Assembly (NCBI RefSeq): GCF_004765605.1
Contig: NZ_SRLC01000003.1
Coordinates: 372,001-436,000 of the forward strand
DNA from: Hymenobacter aquaticus
GTDB lineage: Bacteria; Bacteroidota; Bacteroidia; Cytophagales; Hymenobacteraceae
DNA: 64,000 nucleotides
Direction of reading: 5' to 3'
Positions 33,031 to 41,560 of the stretch are shown piece by piece. The notes under the pieces were generated by a model. That model saw nothing but the letters and a program-made list of their open reading frames with translations, did no database searches and had not been told where the DNA came from. A program made the position numbers and the translations under genes. Each line of letters opens with the position of its first letter. Position 1 is the first letter of the stretch.

Positions 33031-36000
33031 TTAGCGACGCACCACGCGGCGCGTTGCTTTCTGCCCCTCGGCCTGCACCGTGAGCAGGTAGCTGCCCGCC
33101 GCCAGCGTAGCTGGCATGGCCAGCGGCACCTGCCGGCCGACGCTTTGCTGGCGCGCGCGGTACACCACGCTGCCCTGCACGTTGGTGAGGGTCGTAACGA
33201 TGTCGCCGCGCACCGGCTCGCGCAGCTGCAGGGTCAGCTGGTCGCTGAAGGGGTTCGGGAAAGCACTGGTGAGCAGCGGCGTGGCACTGGCCGTCATCGT
33301 CACGGTGACGACGGGCGAGTAGGAAGCCGAGCCGTCCTGGTCGAGCTGGTGCAGGCGGTACGCGTATTTACCCGTGCCCACCGTCTCGTCGAGGAAGTTG
33401 TAGGTGCGGGCCGTGCTGCTGGTGCCCGCCGCCGGTTTCGAGCCAACCACTTGGAAAGCCTGGCCTTCAGCGGCCCGCTCTACTTCAAAGCTGCGCGAGC
33501 CGTGCTCCGAGGCCGTTTGCCACCGCAGCGCGACGCCCGCTTCGGTAGGCTGGCCCGTGAAGCTGGTCAGCTCCACCGGCAGCGGGTTGACGATAAAGAC
33601 GTTGGAGGTGAAAACACCCCGGCCGTGCGTGGCGGCTACTACCATCCGGTCGGCTTTACGCACCCGCAACATGTCCACGCGCACGTTGGCCAGGTTGGTG
33701 TTAGACACCTGCCACACCACGGAGGCGGCCGTCAGATCGTCGGTGCTCCAGACGCCCAGCTCGGTGGCCACCATAGCCCGCTTGCCGCCGGTGGGGTCAA
33801 AAATCACCCAGCGCACCGGCATATCGGGCAGGTTGCCTTCGGCCGAAGCCCAGGAAGTGCCGCCGTTGGTGGTTTGCTGCACGCTGGTAGCGCCGTAGTT
33901 GGCGATGGTCACCAGGATGTGCTGGTCGGGGTCGGGGGTTACGGCGCTGCGCTCCACGGCGACGCCGGAAATCGAAACGCTGGAACCGTAGTTATAGATG
34001 GTCGTGGCCGTGGCCGTACCGTTGGCGTTGTCGATCCGGATAACCCGCCCCGTGTTGGTACCCACGTACACGCGGTTGTCCACGTTCGGCGACACGGCCA
34101 CGTGCGTCACCGTACCCGAGCCGGAGGGCAGCGTAATCGTCGACTGGGCCGGGCCGGTCGTGGCGTTGCCAATGGGGCCCGTCGCCCGGATAATCCGTCC
34201 CAGCGTAGTGGAGCCGTAGGAAAAATACAGCACGTTGGCCTTGCTGTCGTACTCCATCGGGTTGATGAAAGAGCCCGTATTCGACTCAAATACGGTTTCG
34301 GGAAACTGCGTTTCCGCACCGCCCGTGGAGGTACGGTAGATGTTGCTGAAGACGTAGGTAGCAAACTGGTACTGCGGCTGGTCCTCGTCGATAAAGCAGA
34401 AGGCGCCGTCCCCGCCGTTGATGTCCCGGGTGGTAGTGCCGCTGGTGCTGCGGAACTGCTGGGTGCCGTTGTCCTGGGCCCCGGCCAGGAAGTAGCTGTA
34501 ATCGGTGGGGTGAGCCGCTACACTGTAGAACTGCGTGACGTTGAGCCCCGAGTTGATGTGTGTCAGCGTGGGAGTAATAGCCGAGGCATTGGCGGTCCGG
34601 GCCACGCCCCCATCATTGCCGAAGAAAGCTATGGCACCCGAGCCGGGCAGAAAGGTAATGGCGTGCTGGTCGGCGTGAATATTCTGGAAGCCAAAGCCGC
34701 CGTACCAGTGCGTTACCTGCCGCCAGGTTACGTTGGCGGCGGTGGCAGTAGTGCCATTGGAGGTTTTGAAAATATCTACTCCCCCCACGAACACCGTACC
34801 CGGATCCGTCGGCGACACGGCTATTTCCAAATCGTACCAGGCCTGGGTGCGGGTAAAGTCGGCATCCGGAATACCCGTATCAGCGTCGTTCGGCTTTGGG
34901 AGGGCCTGCCAGGTATTGCCGCCGTCGGCACTGCGGTAGATACCGTAGAGGGTGTTACGGGTAATAGCCGGGGTGCCGCCGCCGCCGCTGCAGAACATGG
35001 CATACATCTGGTCCGGAGCACTTGGGGCCAGCGCCACCTCTACCCGGGTGGTAGTTCCGCTGGGTGGCAGGCCATTACCGGGCAGCGTGTTGAGATTAGT
35101 AAACGTCCCGGCATCCCCACTCGGCGAGCGGAAGATGCCTTGTCCCGTAGTACCAGGGCCACTGGCAGCGTATACCGCCCCGGTGCTTGGGTTGATATCT
35201 ACGTCGCCCACGCTGGTAGTAGTAAAGAGCACGGCCGTCCAGGTAGCGCCGCCATCGGTGCTGCGCCGCAGGCCGCCGTTGGTATTGGCCGCATAAATGC
35301 GTCCTGCCCCGTCAACGACAATCTTATTGACGTAATAGAACGAGCTATTCGAGGTGCTGGCCAGCTGGGCCCAGGTTACGCCGTGGTCCGTCGATTTCCA
35401 GATACCCAGGCCCCGGATGGCATCGGCGTTGCCAAAACCCTCGCCGGTCCCAAAATACATGATGTCGGAATTGCCCGGGTCTACGGCCAGCGTAGTGATG
35501 GCCAGGTTACCGAACAAGTCGTTGACGCGCGTCCAGGTGGGCGTGGTGGCCATAGCGTTGGTCGATTTCCAGAGCCCGCCGCCCACAGACGCGGCCCACA
35601 CGGTATTACCACTGGCATCGGCCGGGTCGATGAGAATGGACCGCACCCGCCCCCCGATGTTGCTGGGGCCTTTTTCGGTCCAGTTGGCCGCGCTCAGGCT
35701 GCCCCCGATTGCCCGGCGGCTGGCCCGTTCGTCGAGCATCTGCTCAATCTGCTCGTGGGCGACCAGCAACCGCTCGCGCGGCACCGTGCCCGTGGCCGGG
35801 TCGCGGGTGAAGGCGGCATCCTGAGCTAACGCCAGGTCGGGCCGGTCACGGCGTTTCTCCTCTTCCTCTTCCTCTTCTTCTTCTGCGGCGGAGTTCAGTC
35901 CGTGGGGAGCCGGGCGGTGGGGCGCGGAGAGTTGTTGCAGGCTGAAGCTACCGGCGGCAACCCCAATAGTAAGTAAGCTGGCGCATACCCATTGGATGCC

Positions 36001-36066
36001 GCTTACAGCGCGTAAAGCTGTTTTCAAATGTTGCGGAAAATAAGGCCCAATTATTAGGGATTTCAA
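33031..36066 (-). CDS. secreted BNR/sialidase-like protein with T9SS type A sorting domain
   Basis: A protein of up to 1011 residues. A hydrophobic export segment (about 24-42) is followed by a run of nine glutamates (62-70) and RRDRPDLALAQD. The central region has repeated beta-propeller signatures: WTEKGPSNIGGRVRSI, GGGLWKSTNAM, MYFGTGEGFGNADAIRGLGIWKSTDHGVTW and GLRRSTDGGATW. About residues 830-920 form an extra module (LPVELTSFTGQPTEAGVALRWQTASEHGSRSFEVERAA). The end, SAFPNPFSDQLTLQL....ATRRVVRR, is a type A T9SS sorting signal, so the protein should cross the outer membrane through T9SS. The ORF begins at a TTG (36066) that overlaps a TATATTTG -7-like box, so a TTG at 36027 is an alternative start. 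It is a tandem paralogue of the next gene. Confidence 0.88.
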   Translation of the reverse strand: MKSLIIGPYFPQHLKTALRAVSGIQWVCASLLTIGVAAGSFSLQQLSAPHRPAPHGLNSAAEEEEEEEEEKRRDRPDLALAQDAAFTRDPATGTVPRERLLVAHEQIEQMLDERASRRAIGGSLSAANWTEKGPSNIGGRVRSILIDPADASGNTVWAASVGGGLWKSTNAMATTPTWTRVNDLFGNLAITTLAVDPGNSDIMYFGTGEGFGNADAIRGLGIWKSTDHGVTWAQLASTSNSSFYYVNKIVVDGAGRIYAANTNGGLRRSTDGGATWTAVLFTTTSVGDVDINPSTGAVYAASGPGTTGQGIFRSPSGDAGTFTNLNTLPGNGLPPSGTTTRVEVALAPSAPDQMYAMFCSGGGGTPAITRNTLYGIYRSADGGNTWQALPKPNDADTGIPDADFTRTQAWYDLEIAVSPTDPGTVFVGGVDIFKTSNGTTATAANVTWRQVTHWYGGFGFQNIHADQHAITFLPGSGAIAFFGNDGGVARTANASAITPTLTHINSGLNVTQFYSVAAHPTDYSYFLAGAQDNGTQQFRSTSGTTTRDINGGDGAFCFIDEDQPQYQFATYVFSNIYRTSTGGAETQFPETVFESNTGSFINPMEYDSKANVLYFSYGSTTLGRIIRATGPIGNATTGPAQSTITLPSGSGTVTHVAVSPNVDNRVYVGTNTGRVIRIDNANGTATATTIYNYGSSVSISGVAVERSAVTPDPDQHILVTIANYGATSVQQTTNGGTSWASAEGNLPDMPVRWVIFDPTGGKRAMVATELGVWSTDDLTAASVVWQVSNTNLANVRVDMLRVRKADRMVVAATHGRGVFTSNVFIVNPLPVELTSFTGQPTEAGVALRWQTASEHGSRSFEVERAAEGQAFQVVGSKPAAGTSSTARTYNFLDETVGTGKYAYRLHQLDQDGSASYSPVVTVTMTASATPLLTSAFPNPFSDQLTLQLREPVRGDIVTTLTNVQGSVVYRARQQSVGRQVPLAMPATLAAGSYLLTVQAEGQKATRRVVRR

Positions 36067-36199
36067 ATATAAACACTTGTTTCTTTATACCCTACCTTGA
36101 TTTAATCTCTTTATTCTGGTAGCATCTAAATCTACCGCCGCAAGCCTCGAAAAGCCCAGCATCTGCTGACAGGTAATTCTAAGTCAGATTATTGTTCCA

Positions 36200-36240
36200 T
36201 AAAAAAAGGGGAACCCAGCTAGTGGGCTCCCCTTTTTTTA
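36200..36240 (-). terminator. terminator after the second T9SS gene
   Basis: GGGGAACCCA and TGGGCTCCCC arms flanked by A7 and T7 tracts (stem about 18 bp with one mismatch). Confidence 0.92.
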
Positions 36241-36262
36241 TCACGGATACAAAGCTTCGCGA

Positions 36263-38911
36263 CTACCGCTTTAATACTACTTGGCGGGTGGCCTGCTGCT
36301 TGGCATCGCGCACAGTTAGCGTATATACGCCGGCGCTCAGATTGCCGGGCACGTTCAGCTTCAGCAAACGGTCGGTGGTCTTTACCTCAGTTTTATACAC
36401 TACGCGGCCCTGCAGGTCGGAAAGCGTGATGGAAGCCCCACTGACGGCAGCCTGGCTGAGCTCTACGTTCAGCGTCTGCACGAAGGGATTGGGGTAAGCA
36501 CTGTTGATAAACTTGTTGTTGACGGCTACGGCCCCTTTGCTGGCCAGCGGCACGAACACCTCCGTGGTGTAGAGGCCCCGGCCGTGGGTAGCGGCTACAA
36601 TCTGCTTGTCCGAAGTACGCATCCGCAGCATGTCGACGCGGACGTTGGCCATGCCCGTGTTGGCAGGATCCCAGGTTACGTCGGTGGCATCCAGGTTGTC
36701 GGTGCCCCACACGCCCAGCTCGGTAGCCAGCAGGGCCCGCAGTGGGTTAGCCGGGTCGAAGAGGGCCCAGCGGATCGGCATATCGGGCAGGTTGCCTTCT
36801 ACGTTGCGCCACGTGGTGCCGCCGTTGCGGGTTTCCCACACGCTGGTTACCCCGTAGTTGGAATACGTGACCAGCAAGTGGTTGTCGTTGCCGGCCTCAG
36901 CAGCCACGCACGATACCGAGCCAACGCCGGTCCGGATTTCGGTGATAGTTCGGTTCGCTGGCAATACGGCCAACGCACTGTCAATACGCAGCACTTTGCC
37001 GGTGCTGGTGCCGACAAACACCCGGTTGCCCGGCTCTTTCGATACCGTCACGTGCGTTACCGAACCCGAGCCCGAAGGCAGGGCCAGGCTTTGCGTGGTG
37101 TTGGAGGTAGTAGCCTTGGGCCACACGAACAGCGTTCCGGCCGTCGAGCCAGCATACATCGTGTTATTCTTGCTGTCGTAATCGGTCGGGTTGATAAACG
37201 AGCCGTTGTTGTTATTGATGATCCGGGGAAAAGTGTTGCCGTTATTGATAGACCGGAAGTAGTTGCTGTACACGTAGGACGTGAATTGGTACTGCGGCTG
37301 GTCTTCGTCGATAAAGCAGAACGCGCCGTCACCGCCCGAAGCCTCAGTGGTATTGTTAATACCGGCGGCCGTGAATTTCTGGCTGCCGTTGTCTTGGGCA
37401 CCGGCCAGGAAATAGTCCCGGTTAGTGGGGTGCAAAGCGGCGGCGTAGAACTGGGTTACGTTCAGGCCGTTGTTGCGCTGCTTGAAGGCAACGTTGCCGG
37501 AGGTAGTGAAGGCGTTGGTCGTCAGGAATACCCCCCCGTCGCAACCGAAGTAAGCCATGTTGCCATCATTGGAGGCGAAGGCCACGGCGTGCTGGTCGGC
37601 GTGGACGTAGGCCGAGCTGGTTTTGCTGGTGCTCCAGAAGGAAGTCTGGTTCCAGACCACGGGCGTAGCGCTGGCATCGAGGGTGCGGAACAGGTCAACG
37701 CCACCGATAAAGATCTGGTTGGCATTGCTGGGCGATACGCCGATGGAGAGGTCGTACCAAGCCTGGCCGCGGGTGAAGTCATCCGAGTTTTCCCACCGGG
37801 GCTTGTTCAGGGCCGTCCAGGTGTTGCCACCGTCCGCCGAGCGGAAGATGTCCAGAATAGCATCGTTGGTGGCCTGGAACATGGCGTACACGACGTTGGC
37901 GTCGCTGGGCGCGCAGGCTAGCTCAATCCGCTCGTAGCCCGAGGTCGGCAGACCCGAGTTGGCGGCCGTGTTCAGGTTGGTCCAGCTGTTGAGGGCACCC
38001 GTCGTAGACTTGTAAATGGCATCACCGGTCTGAATGCCCATGCCCACGTAAATCTTGTTGTCGGCACCGATTTCGATGTCGGCAGCCCGGTCGGTAACGG
38101 CTCCGGCGCCAGCGCCCAGTACTTTCTCCCACGAGGTGCCGGCGTTGGTGCTGCGGAACAGGCCCGCCCGCGTCGCGGCGTACACGTGCCCGGTGGTGGG
38201 GTGCACCACCAGCTTGAGAATGTACTGGAAGTTGATGCTCCGGGAAGTCGAGCTCAGCTGGGTCCAGGTCACGCCGTGGTCAGTCGACTTCCAGATGCCC
38301 AGGCCGCGCACGGCGTCGGCGTTGTAGTAGCCTTCCCCCGTACCGAAATACATGATGTCGGGGTTGGCTGGGTTGAAGGCAATGGCCGTCACGGCCAGGT
38401 TAGCAAAGAAGTTGTCGATGCTCTGCCAGGTAGGCGTGGTAGCGGTGCCCGTGGTGGTTTTCCAGAGGCCACCACCGGCCGCACCGGCCCATACCGTGTT
38501 ACCGGTCGCATCGCCGGGGTCAACCACCAGGGACCGTATCCGGCCCCCGACGTTGCCGGGGCCGCGCTCTACCCAGGTCGTCTGGGTCAGGCTGTTCACG
38601 GGCAGGCGGCGGCTGGGGCGCTGGGCTAGCAGCTCCTGGGCGTATTCCTGAGCCGCCAGCAGCCGCTCGCGCGGCACATAGCCCAGGGCCGGGTCGAGGG
38701 TCCGCTCAACGTCCTGCTCCAAAGCCAGGTCGGGGCGGTCTTCGTTTTCTTCCTCTTCCTCGCCTTCCTCGCCTTCGAGCCGTTGCTCAAGGGTTTGAGA
38801 CACGCCGGAAAGAGAGGCGCGCTGCCAGAAAAACAGGCCGCCAAAGGCCGTAATGACGCTCAGCAAAAGCAAAGCCCACCACTGCCGGGTGCGTGGAGTT
38901 GATGATTTCAC
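36263..38911 (-). CDS. secreted BNR/sialidase-like protein with T9SS type A sorting domain
   Basis: A protein of 882 residues from the GTG at 38911 (MKSSTPRTRQWWALLLLSVITAFGG), which carries an export helix. The frame is open to a GTG at 39025, but that region overlaps the promoter of the divergent gene. An acidic stretch (EGEEGEEEEENEDRPDLALEQD) precedes a propeller with VERGPGNVGGRIRSLVVDPGDATGNTVWAGAAGGGLWKT and MYFGTGEGYYNADAVRGLGIWKSTDHGVTW. The C-terminus INSAYPNPFVQTLNVELSQ....ATRQVVLKR is a type A sorting domain. Compared with its upstream paralogue it lacks the extra ~90-residue module before the sorting domain. Substrate unknown; the similarity is to WD40/YVTN/BNR-like folds, not proven sialidase. 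Confidence 0.88.
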   Translation of the reverse strand: MKSSTPRTRQWWALLLLSVITAFGGLFFWQRASLSGVSQTLEQRLEGEEGEEEEENEDRPDLALEQDVERTLDPALGYVPRERLLAAQEYAQELLAQRPSRRLPVNSLTQTTWVERGPGNVGGRIRSLVVDPGDATGNTVWAGAAGGGLWKTTTGTATTPTWQSIDNFFANLAVTAIAFNPANPDIMYFGTGEGYYNADAVRGLGIWKSTDHGVTWTQLSSTSRSINFQYILKLVVHPTTGHVYAATRAGLFRSTNAGTSWEKVLGAGAGAVTDRAADIEIGADNKIYVGMGIQTGDAIYKSTTGALNSWTNLNTAANSGLPTSGYERIELACAPSDANVVYAMFQATNDAILDIFRSADGGNTWTALNKPRWENSDDFTRGQAWYDLSIGVSPSNANQIFIGGVDLFRTLDASATPVVWNQTSFWSTSKTSSAYVHADQHAVAFASNDGNMAYFGCDGGVFLTTNAFTTSGNVAFKQRNNGLNVTQFYAAALHPTNRDYFLAGAQDNGSQKFTAAGINNTTEASGGDGAFCFIDEDQPQYQFTSYVYSNYFRSINNGNTFPRIINNNNGSFINPTDYDSKNNTMYAGSTAGTLFVWPKATTSNTTQSLALPSGSGSVTHVTVSKEPGNRVFVGTSTGKVLRIDSALAVLPANRTITEIRTGVGSVSCVAAEAGNDNHLLVTYSNYGVTSVWETRNGGTTWRNVEGNLPDMPIRWALFDPANPLRALLATELGVWGTDNLDATDVTWDPANTGMANVRVDMLRMRTSDKQIVAATHGRGLYTTEVFVPLASKGAVAVNNKFINSAYPNPFVQTLNVELSQAAVSGASITLSDLQGRVVYKTEVKTTDRLLKLNVPGNLSAGVYTLTVRDAKQQATRQVVLKR

Positions 38912-39014
38912 GTGTTTAAAGAGTAAAATAGAACAAAAAGGGGGGGATTTGAATGATGACAGGATGCAGAGTAAGTGCGTCTTAATCAGGAATAAATATA
39001 ATGCTTTTGGTAGT

Positions 39015-39047
39015 TTTGACCTCACTCCGGCTCCTACATTAATTTTG
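39015..39047 (+). promoter_or_regulatory. promoter: TTTG, 21 nt, TAATTTTG
   Basis: -33 TTTG at 39015-39018 and -7 TAATTTTG at 39040-39047 with a 21-nt spacer, the canonical Bacteroidota spacing. Transcription would start near 39051-39055, only a few nt before the TTG at 39057. Confidence 0.75.
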
Positions 39048-39056
39048 CATTAATTC

Positions 39057-39686
39057 TTGAATAAGCTGATAGCCAATATCTTATCCGGATTAGCCCACCC
39101 GCTTCTGATGCCTTCGTATCTATTTTATATGATATGTTATCAGTTGCCGGGTACTATTCTGCTGCCCGACGTGGCCGACCGGTGGGTGATTATGGCTATT
39201 GTTTTCGTTTTTACTTTTCTGCTGCCGACCCTGGGTACGGGGGTCTTGTACTGGTTTGGCCACGTCGACTCGCTGATGCTGCGGGAGCGGGCCCAGCGGC
39301 CTCTGCCCCTGCTGCTGGGCGCGTTCAGCTTTGGCATGGCCAGCATCATTCTGCACCAGCCCGCCATTTTCGACCGGCTGCTCAGCCAGGTGATGACGGG
39401 CATGACGCTGGCCGTATTCCTAACCTTTCTGTTTTCCCTGCGCTGGAAAATCAGCGCGCACGGGGTGGGCGTGGGCGGCGCGCTGGGGCTGCTGCTGCTG
39501 TTTCACCTCACGGGGCCTTCCGGACCCACGCTCTGGGGCCTGGTGCTGACGGTACTGCTGGCCGGCAGCGTGCTGAGTGCGCGCCTTGCCCTGGGGGCCC
39601 ATACCCCCGGCGAAGCGTGGGCGGGCCTCAGCCTGGGTATCGGGCTGGTGTTTGGCCTGAGCGTTGGCCTCTGGCTCAGCAATTAA
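39057..39686 (+). CDS. PAP2-like membrane protein
   Basis: A 209-residue membrane protein with about six hydrophobic segments, starting at TTG 39057 (MNKLIANILSGLAHPLLMPSYLFYM). RWKISAHGVGVGGALGLLL and later LSARLALGAHTPGEAWAGLSLGIG resemble the KxxxHG and H-x-P-x-E/D-x-x-x-G elements of PAP2-type phosphatases found in short Bacteroidota proteins, although the canonical SGH motif is altered (SAHG). It may act on lipid phosphates at the inner membrane, or be inactive. A textbook promoter lies immediately upstream and implies an almost leaderless mRNA. It is convergent with kmo. Confidence 0.72.
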   Translation: MNKLIANILSGLAHPLLMPSYLFYMICYQLPGTILLPDVADRWVIMAIVFVFTFLLPTLGTGVLYWFGHVDSLMLRERAQRPLPLLLGAFSFGMASIILHQPAIFDRLLSQVMTGMTLAVFLTFLFSLRWKISAHGVGVGGALGLLLLFHLTGPSGPTLWGLVLTVLLAGSVLSARLALGAHTPGEAWAGLSLGIGLVFGLSVGLWLSN

Positions 39687-39714
39687 AGCTGAAACCAGAG
39701 GCCTGCTTCCGTCA

Positions 39715-41094
39715 TTACGGCCGGTCAGCCATTTCCTGGGCTACCAGGGCCTGCACCTCGGGCCGGTCGTAGTCGGCTTCGGTTTGGATGTGGGGCATCA
39801 GGCGGCGCATGATTTGCTCCTGCGCCTGGCCGCTTTGCCAGGCCTCGGCATAGGGCGTGTGCGAAAACGTGACCTGCGAATACAGCGGGGTCCAGTGGCC
39901 GGGAAACTGGGCCGCAATCTTGCTCTCTATCTTCTTCTGCAGCAGGAAGCGCGGGTCGCCGACCCGGTCCCGCATTTCCTCGAAGTTATACACGGCCAGG
40001 TCGGCAATGGCGTCGGCATCGGGTTTGCGCCGGCGCTGAAACTCGTCGAAAATCCGGTGCCAGTCGGGGCCGAACTGCTCCAGCAGCTGGTCGAGCACGG
40101 TGCAGTCTTCGAAGCCGGCGTTCATGCCCTGCCCGTAGAAGGGCACAATGGCGTGCGAAGCGTCGCCGAGCAGCAGCACATCATCGTGGAAAGCCCAGGG
40201 AAAGCACCGAATCGTGACCAGGGAGCCGGTGGGGTTGCGGAAGTACTCGTCGGTGAGCTCGGGCATCAGCGGCACCACGTCCGGAAATACCTCCTCGAAG
40301 AAGGCCTGCACCTGCTCCGGCGTTTGGAGGGCGGCAAAGGAATGCTCGCCCTCGTAGGGGAAGAACAGGGTGCAGTTGAACGAGCCATCCAGGTTGGGCA
40401 GCGCAATCATCATGTACTGGCCGCGGGGCCAGATGTGGAGGGCATTTTTTTCCAGCAGCCACTCGCCGTTCGGGCCCGGCTCAATGTTCAGCTCCTTGTA
40501 GCCGTAGTCGAGGTAGCTCTGGGAATAGTTGTAGCGCTCCGTTTTCTGCATAGCGCTACGCACGGCCGAAAAAGCGCCGTCGGTGCCAAACAGCCGCCGA
40601 AAATTTACCTGCCGCTCCTCGCCGGTGGTGGTGTCGCGCAGCTCCATGTGCCGGGCGCGGGTGTCGATGCCCAGGCACTGCTGGTTGAACTGCAGGCGCA
40701 CCCGCGGATTAGCCTCGGCCAGGCTGAGTAGCGTGCGGTTCAGGCCGGCCCGCGACACGGAGTAAATGGCCTGGTTGTCGTGGCCGTAGGGCTGGTAGCT
40801 CAGGTTGCCTTGCGCGTCGTGCATCACGCGCCGGTACATCGGAATGGCGACCTGCCGGATTTCGTCGCCGATGCCGACGCCCTCCAGGGCCCGCCAGCCC
40901 CGGTCCGACAGCGCCAGGTTGATGGAGCGGCCCTCCACGGCCCCGCTGAGGCGCATGTCGGCCCGCCGCTCGTAGACCTCGACGGTATGGCCGCGCCGCG
41001 CCAAGAATAAGGATAAGAGAGAACCAACCAGGCCGGCACCCATGACGGTGAGCGTTTCGGCAGGTTCGGGAGCAGGGAAAGAGGAAGTAGGCAT
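39715..41094 (-). CDS. kmo: kynurenine 3-monooxygenase
   Basis: A 459-residue FAD-dependent hydroxylase that converts L-kynurenine to 3-hydroxykynurenine with NADPH and O2. The N-terminal FAD motif is TVMGAGLVGSLLSLFLARRG. FGTDGAFSAVR and FHDDVLLLGDASHAIVPFYGQGMNAGFEDC (GD motif region) are characteristic of the group. Length matches bacterial KMO. It lies about 4.6 kb from kynU and about 8-9 kb from HAO and ACMSD on the same strand, with unrelated genes between, so it is not in one operon with them. The start (MPTSSFPAPEPAETLTVMG) has a short non-conserved leader. Confidence 0.93.
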   Translation of the reverse strand: MPTSSFPAPEPAETLTVMGAGLVGSLLSLFLARRGHTVEVYERRADMRLSGAVEGRSINLALSDRGWRALEGVGIGDEIRQVAIPMYRRVMHDAQGNLSYQPYGHDNQAIYSVSRAGLNRTLLSLAEANPRVRLQFNQQCLGIDTRARHMELRDTTTGEERQVNFRRLFGTDGAFSAVRSAMQKTERYNYSQSYLDYGYKELNIEPGPNGEWLLEKNALHIWPRGQYMMIALPNLDGSFNCTLFFPYEGEHSFAALQTPEQVQAFFEEVFPDVVPLMPELTDEYFRNPTGSLVTIRCFPWAFHDDVLLLGDASHAIVPFYGQGMNAGFEDCTVLDQLLEQFGPDWHRIFDEFQRRRKPDADAIADLAVYNFEEMRDRVGDPRFLLQKKIESKIAAQFPGHWTPLYSQVTFSHTPYAEAWQSGQAQEQIMRRLMPHIQTEADYDRPEVQALVAQEMADRP

Positions 41095-41560
41095 AGTGGG
41101 AAACAGGAGAGAAAGAAGAGCGGAACTAGTCAGGGCGAAAGTAACCCTTTCCCGGTAGTTGCTTGGGCCGGAAATTGGCGGGCTTCACCGGCGCACAGTG
41201 GAGGTTGGGCGGAAATACGATAATTCCGGGGGCGGGTGCCGTAACTTGCCCCCCGGTTGGCCCGGATTCCGGGGACGAAGAACGATGGAGAAGGACTCGT
41301 GGGGGCACGGCAGCCGTACTAATACGTTTTACCAGACACCGGGCGGCTCTTCCAGTCAGCTAGTATAACTTTTTCGATTTACCCGGTGCCGCGGAGCGCG
41401 GGGCACTGTAAGGCATGCTTAGAATATTTCAATTGTCTTACCAACAGCAGCAACGTGGCACTCAGGAAGTTGGCATTTGGATATTCGGCATGACTACTAT
41501 ATTTTTGTGAGATTTTCCGCTAGAAAACAAGCTTCTCTCCCACCTTTTGCACACTTTACT
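41095..41560. promoter_or_regulatory. intergenic region with canonical promoter of the TonB receptor
   Basis: -33 TTTG at 41476-41479, a 20-nt spacer and -7 TATTTTTG at 41500-41507, so transcription begins near 41512. The leader of ~48 nt supports the ATG at 41561. The rest of the 466-bp region shows no gene. Confidence 0.78.

Noticed and set aside
33145..35829. Long plus-strand open frame (894 codons) antisense to the T9SS gene
   Set aside because: It is a shadow of the coding strand in GC-rich DNA: composition is Gly/Arg/His/Val-rich with no domain, whereas the opposite frame has clear export, propeller and sorting features.
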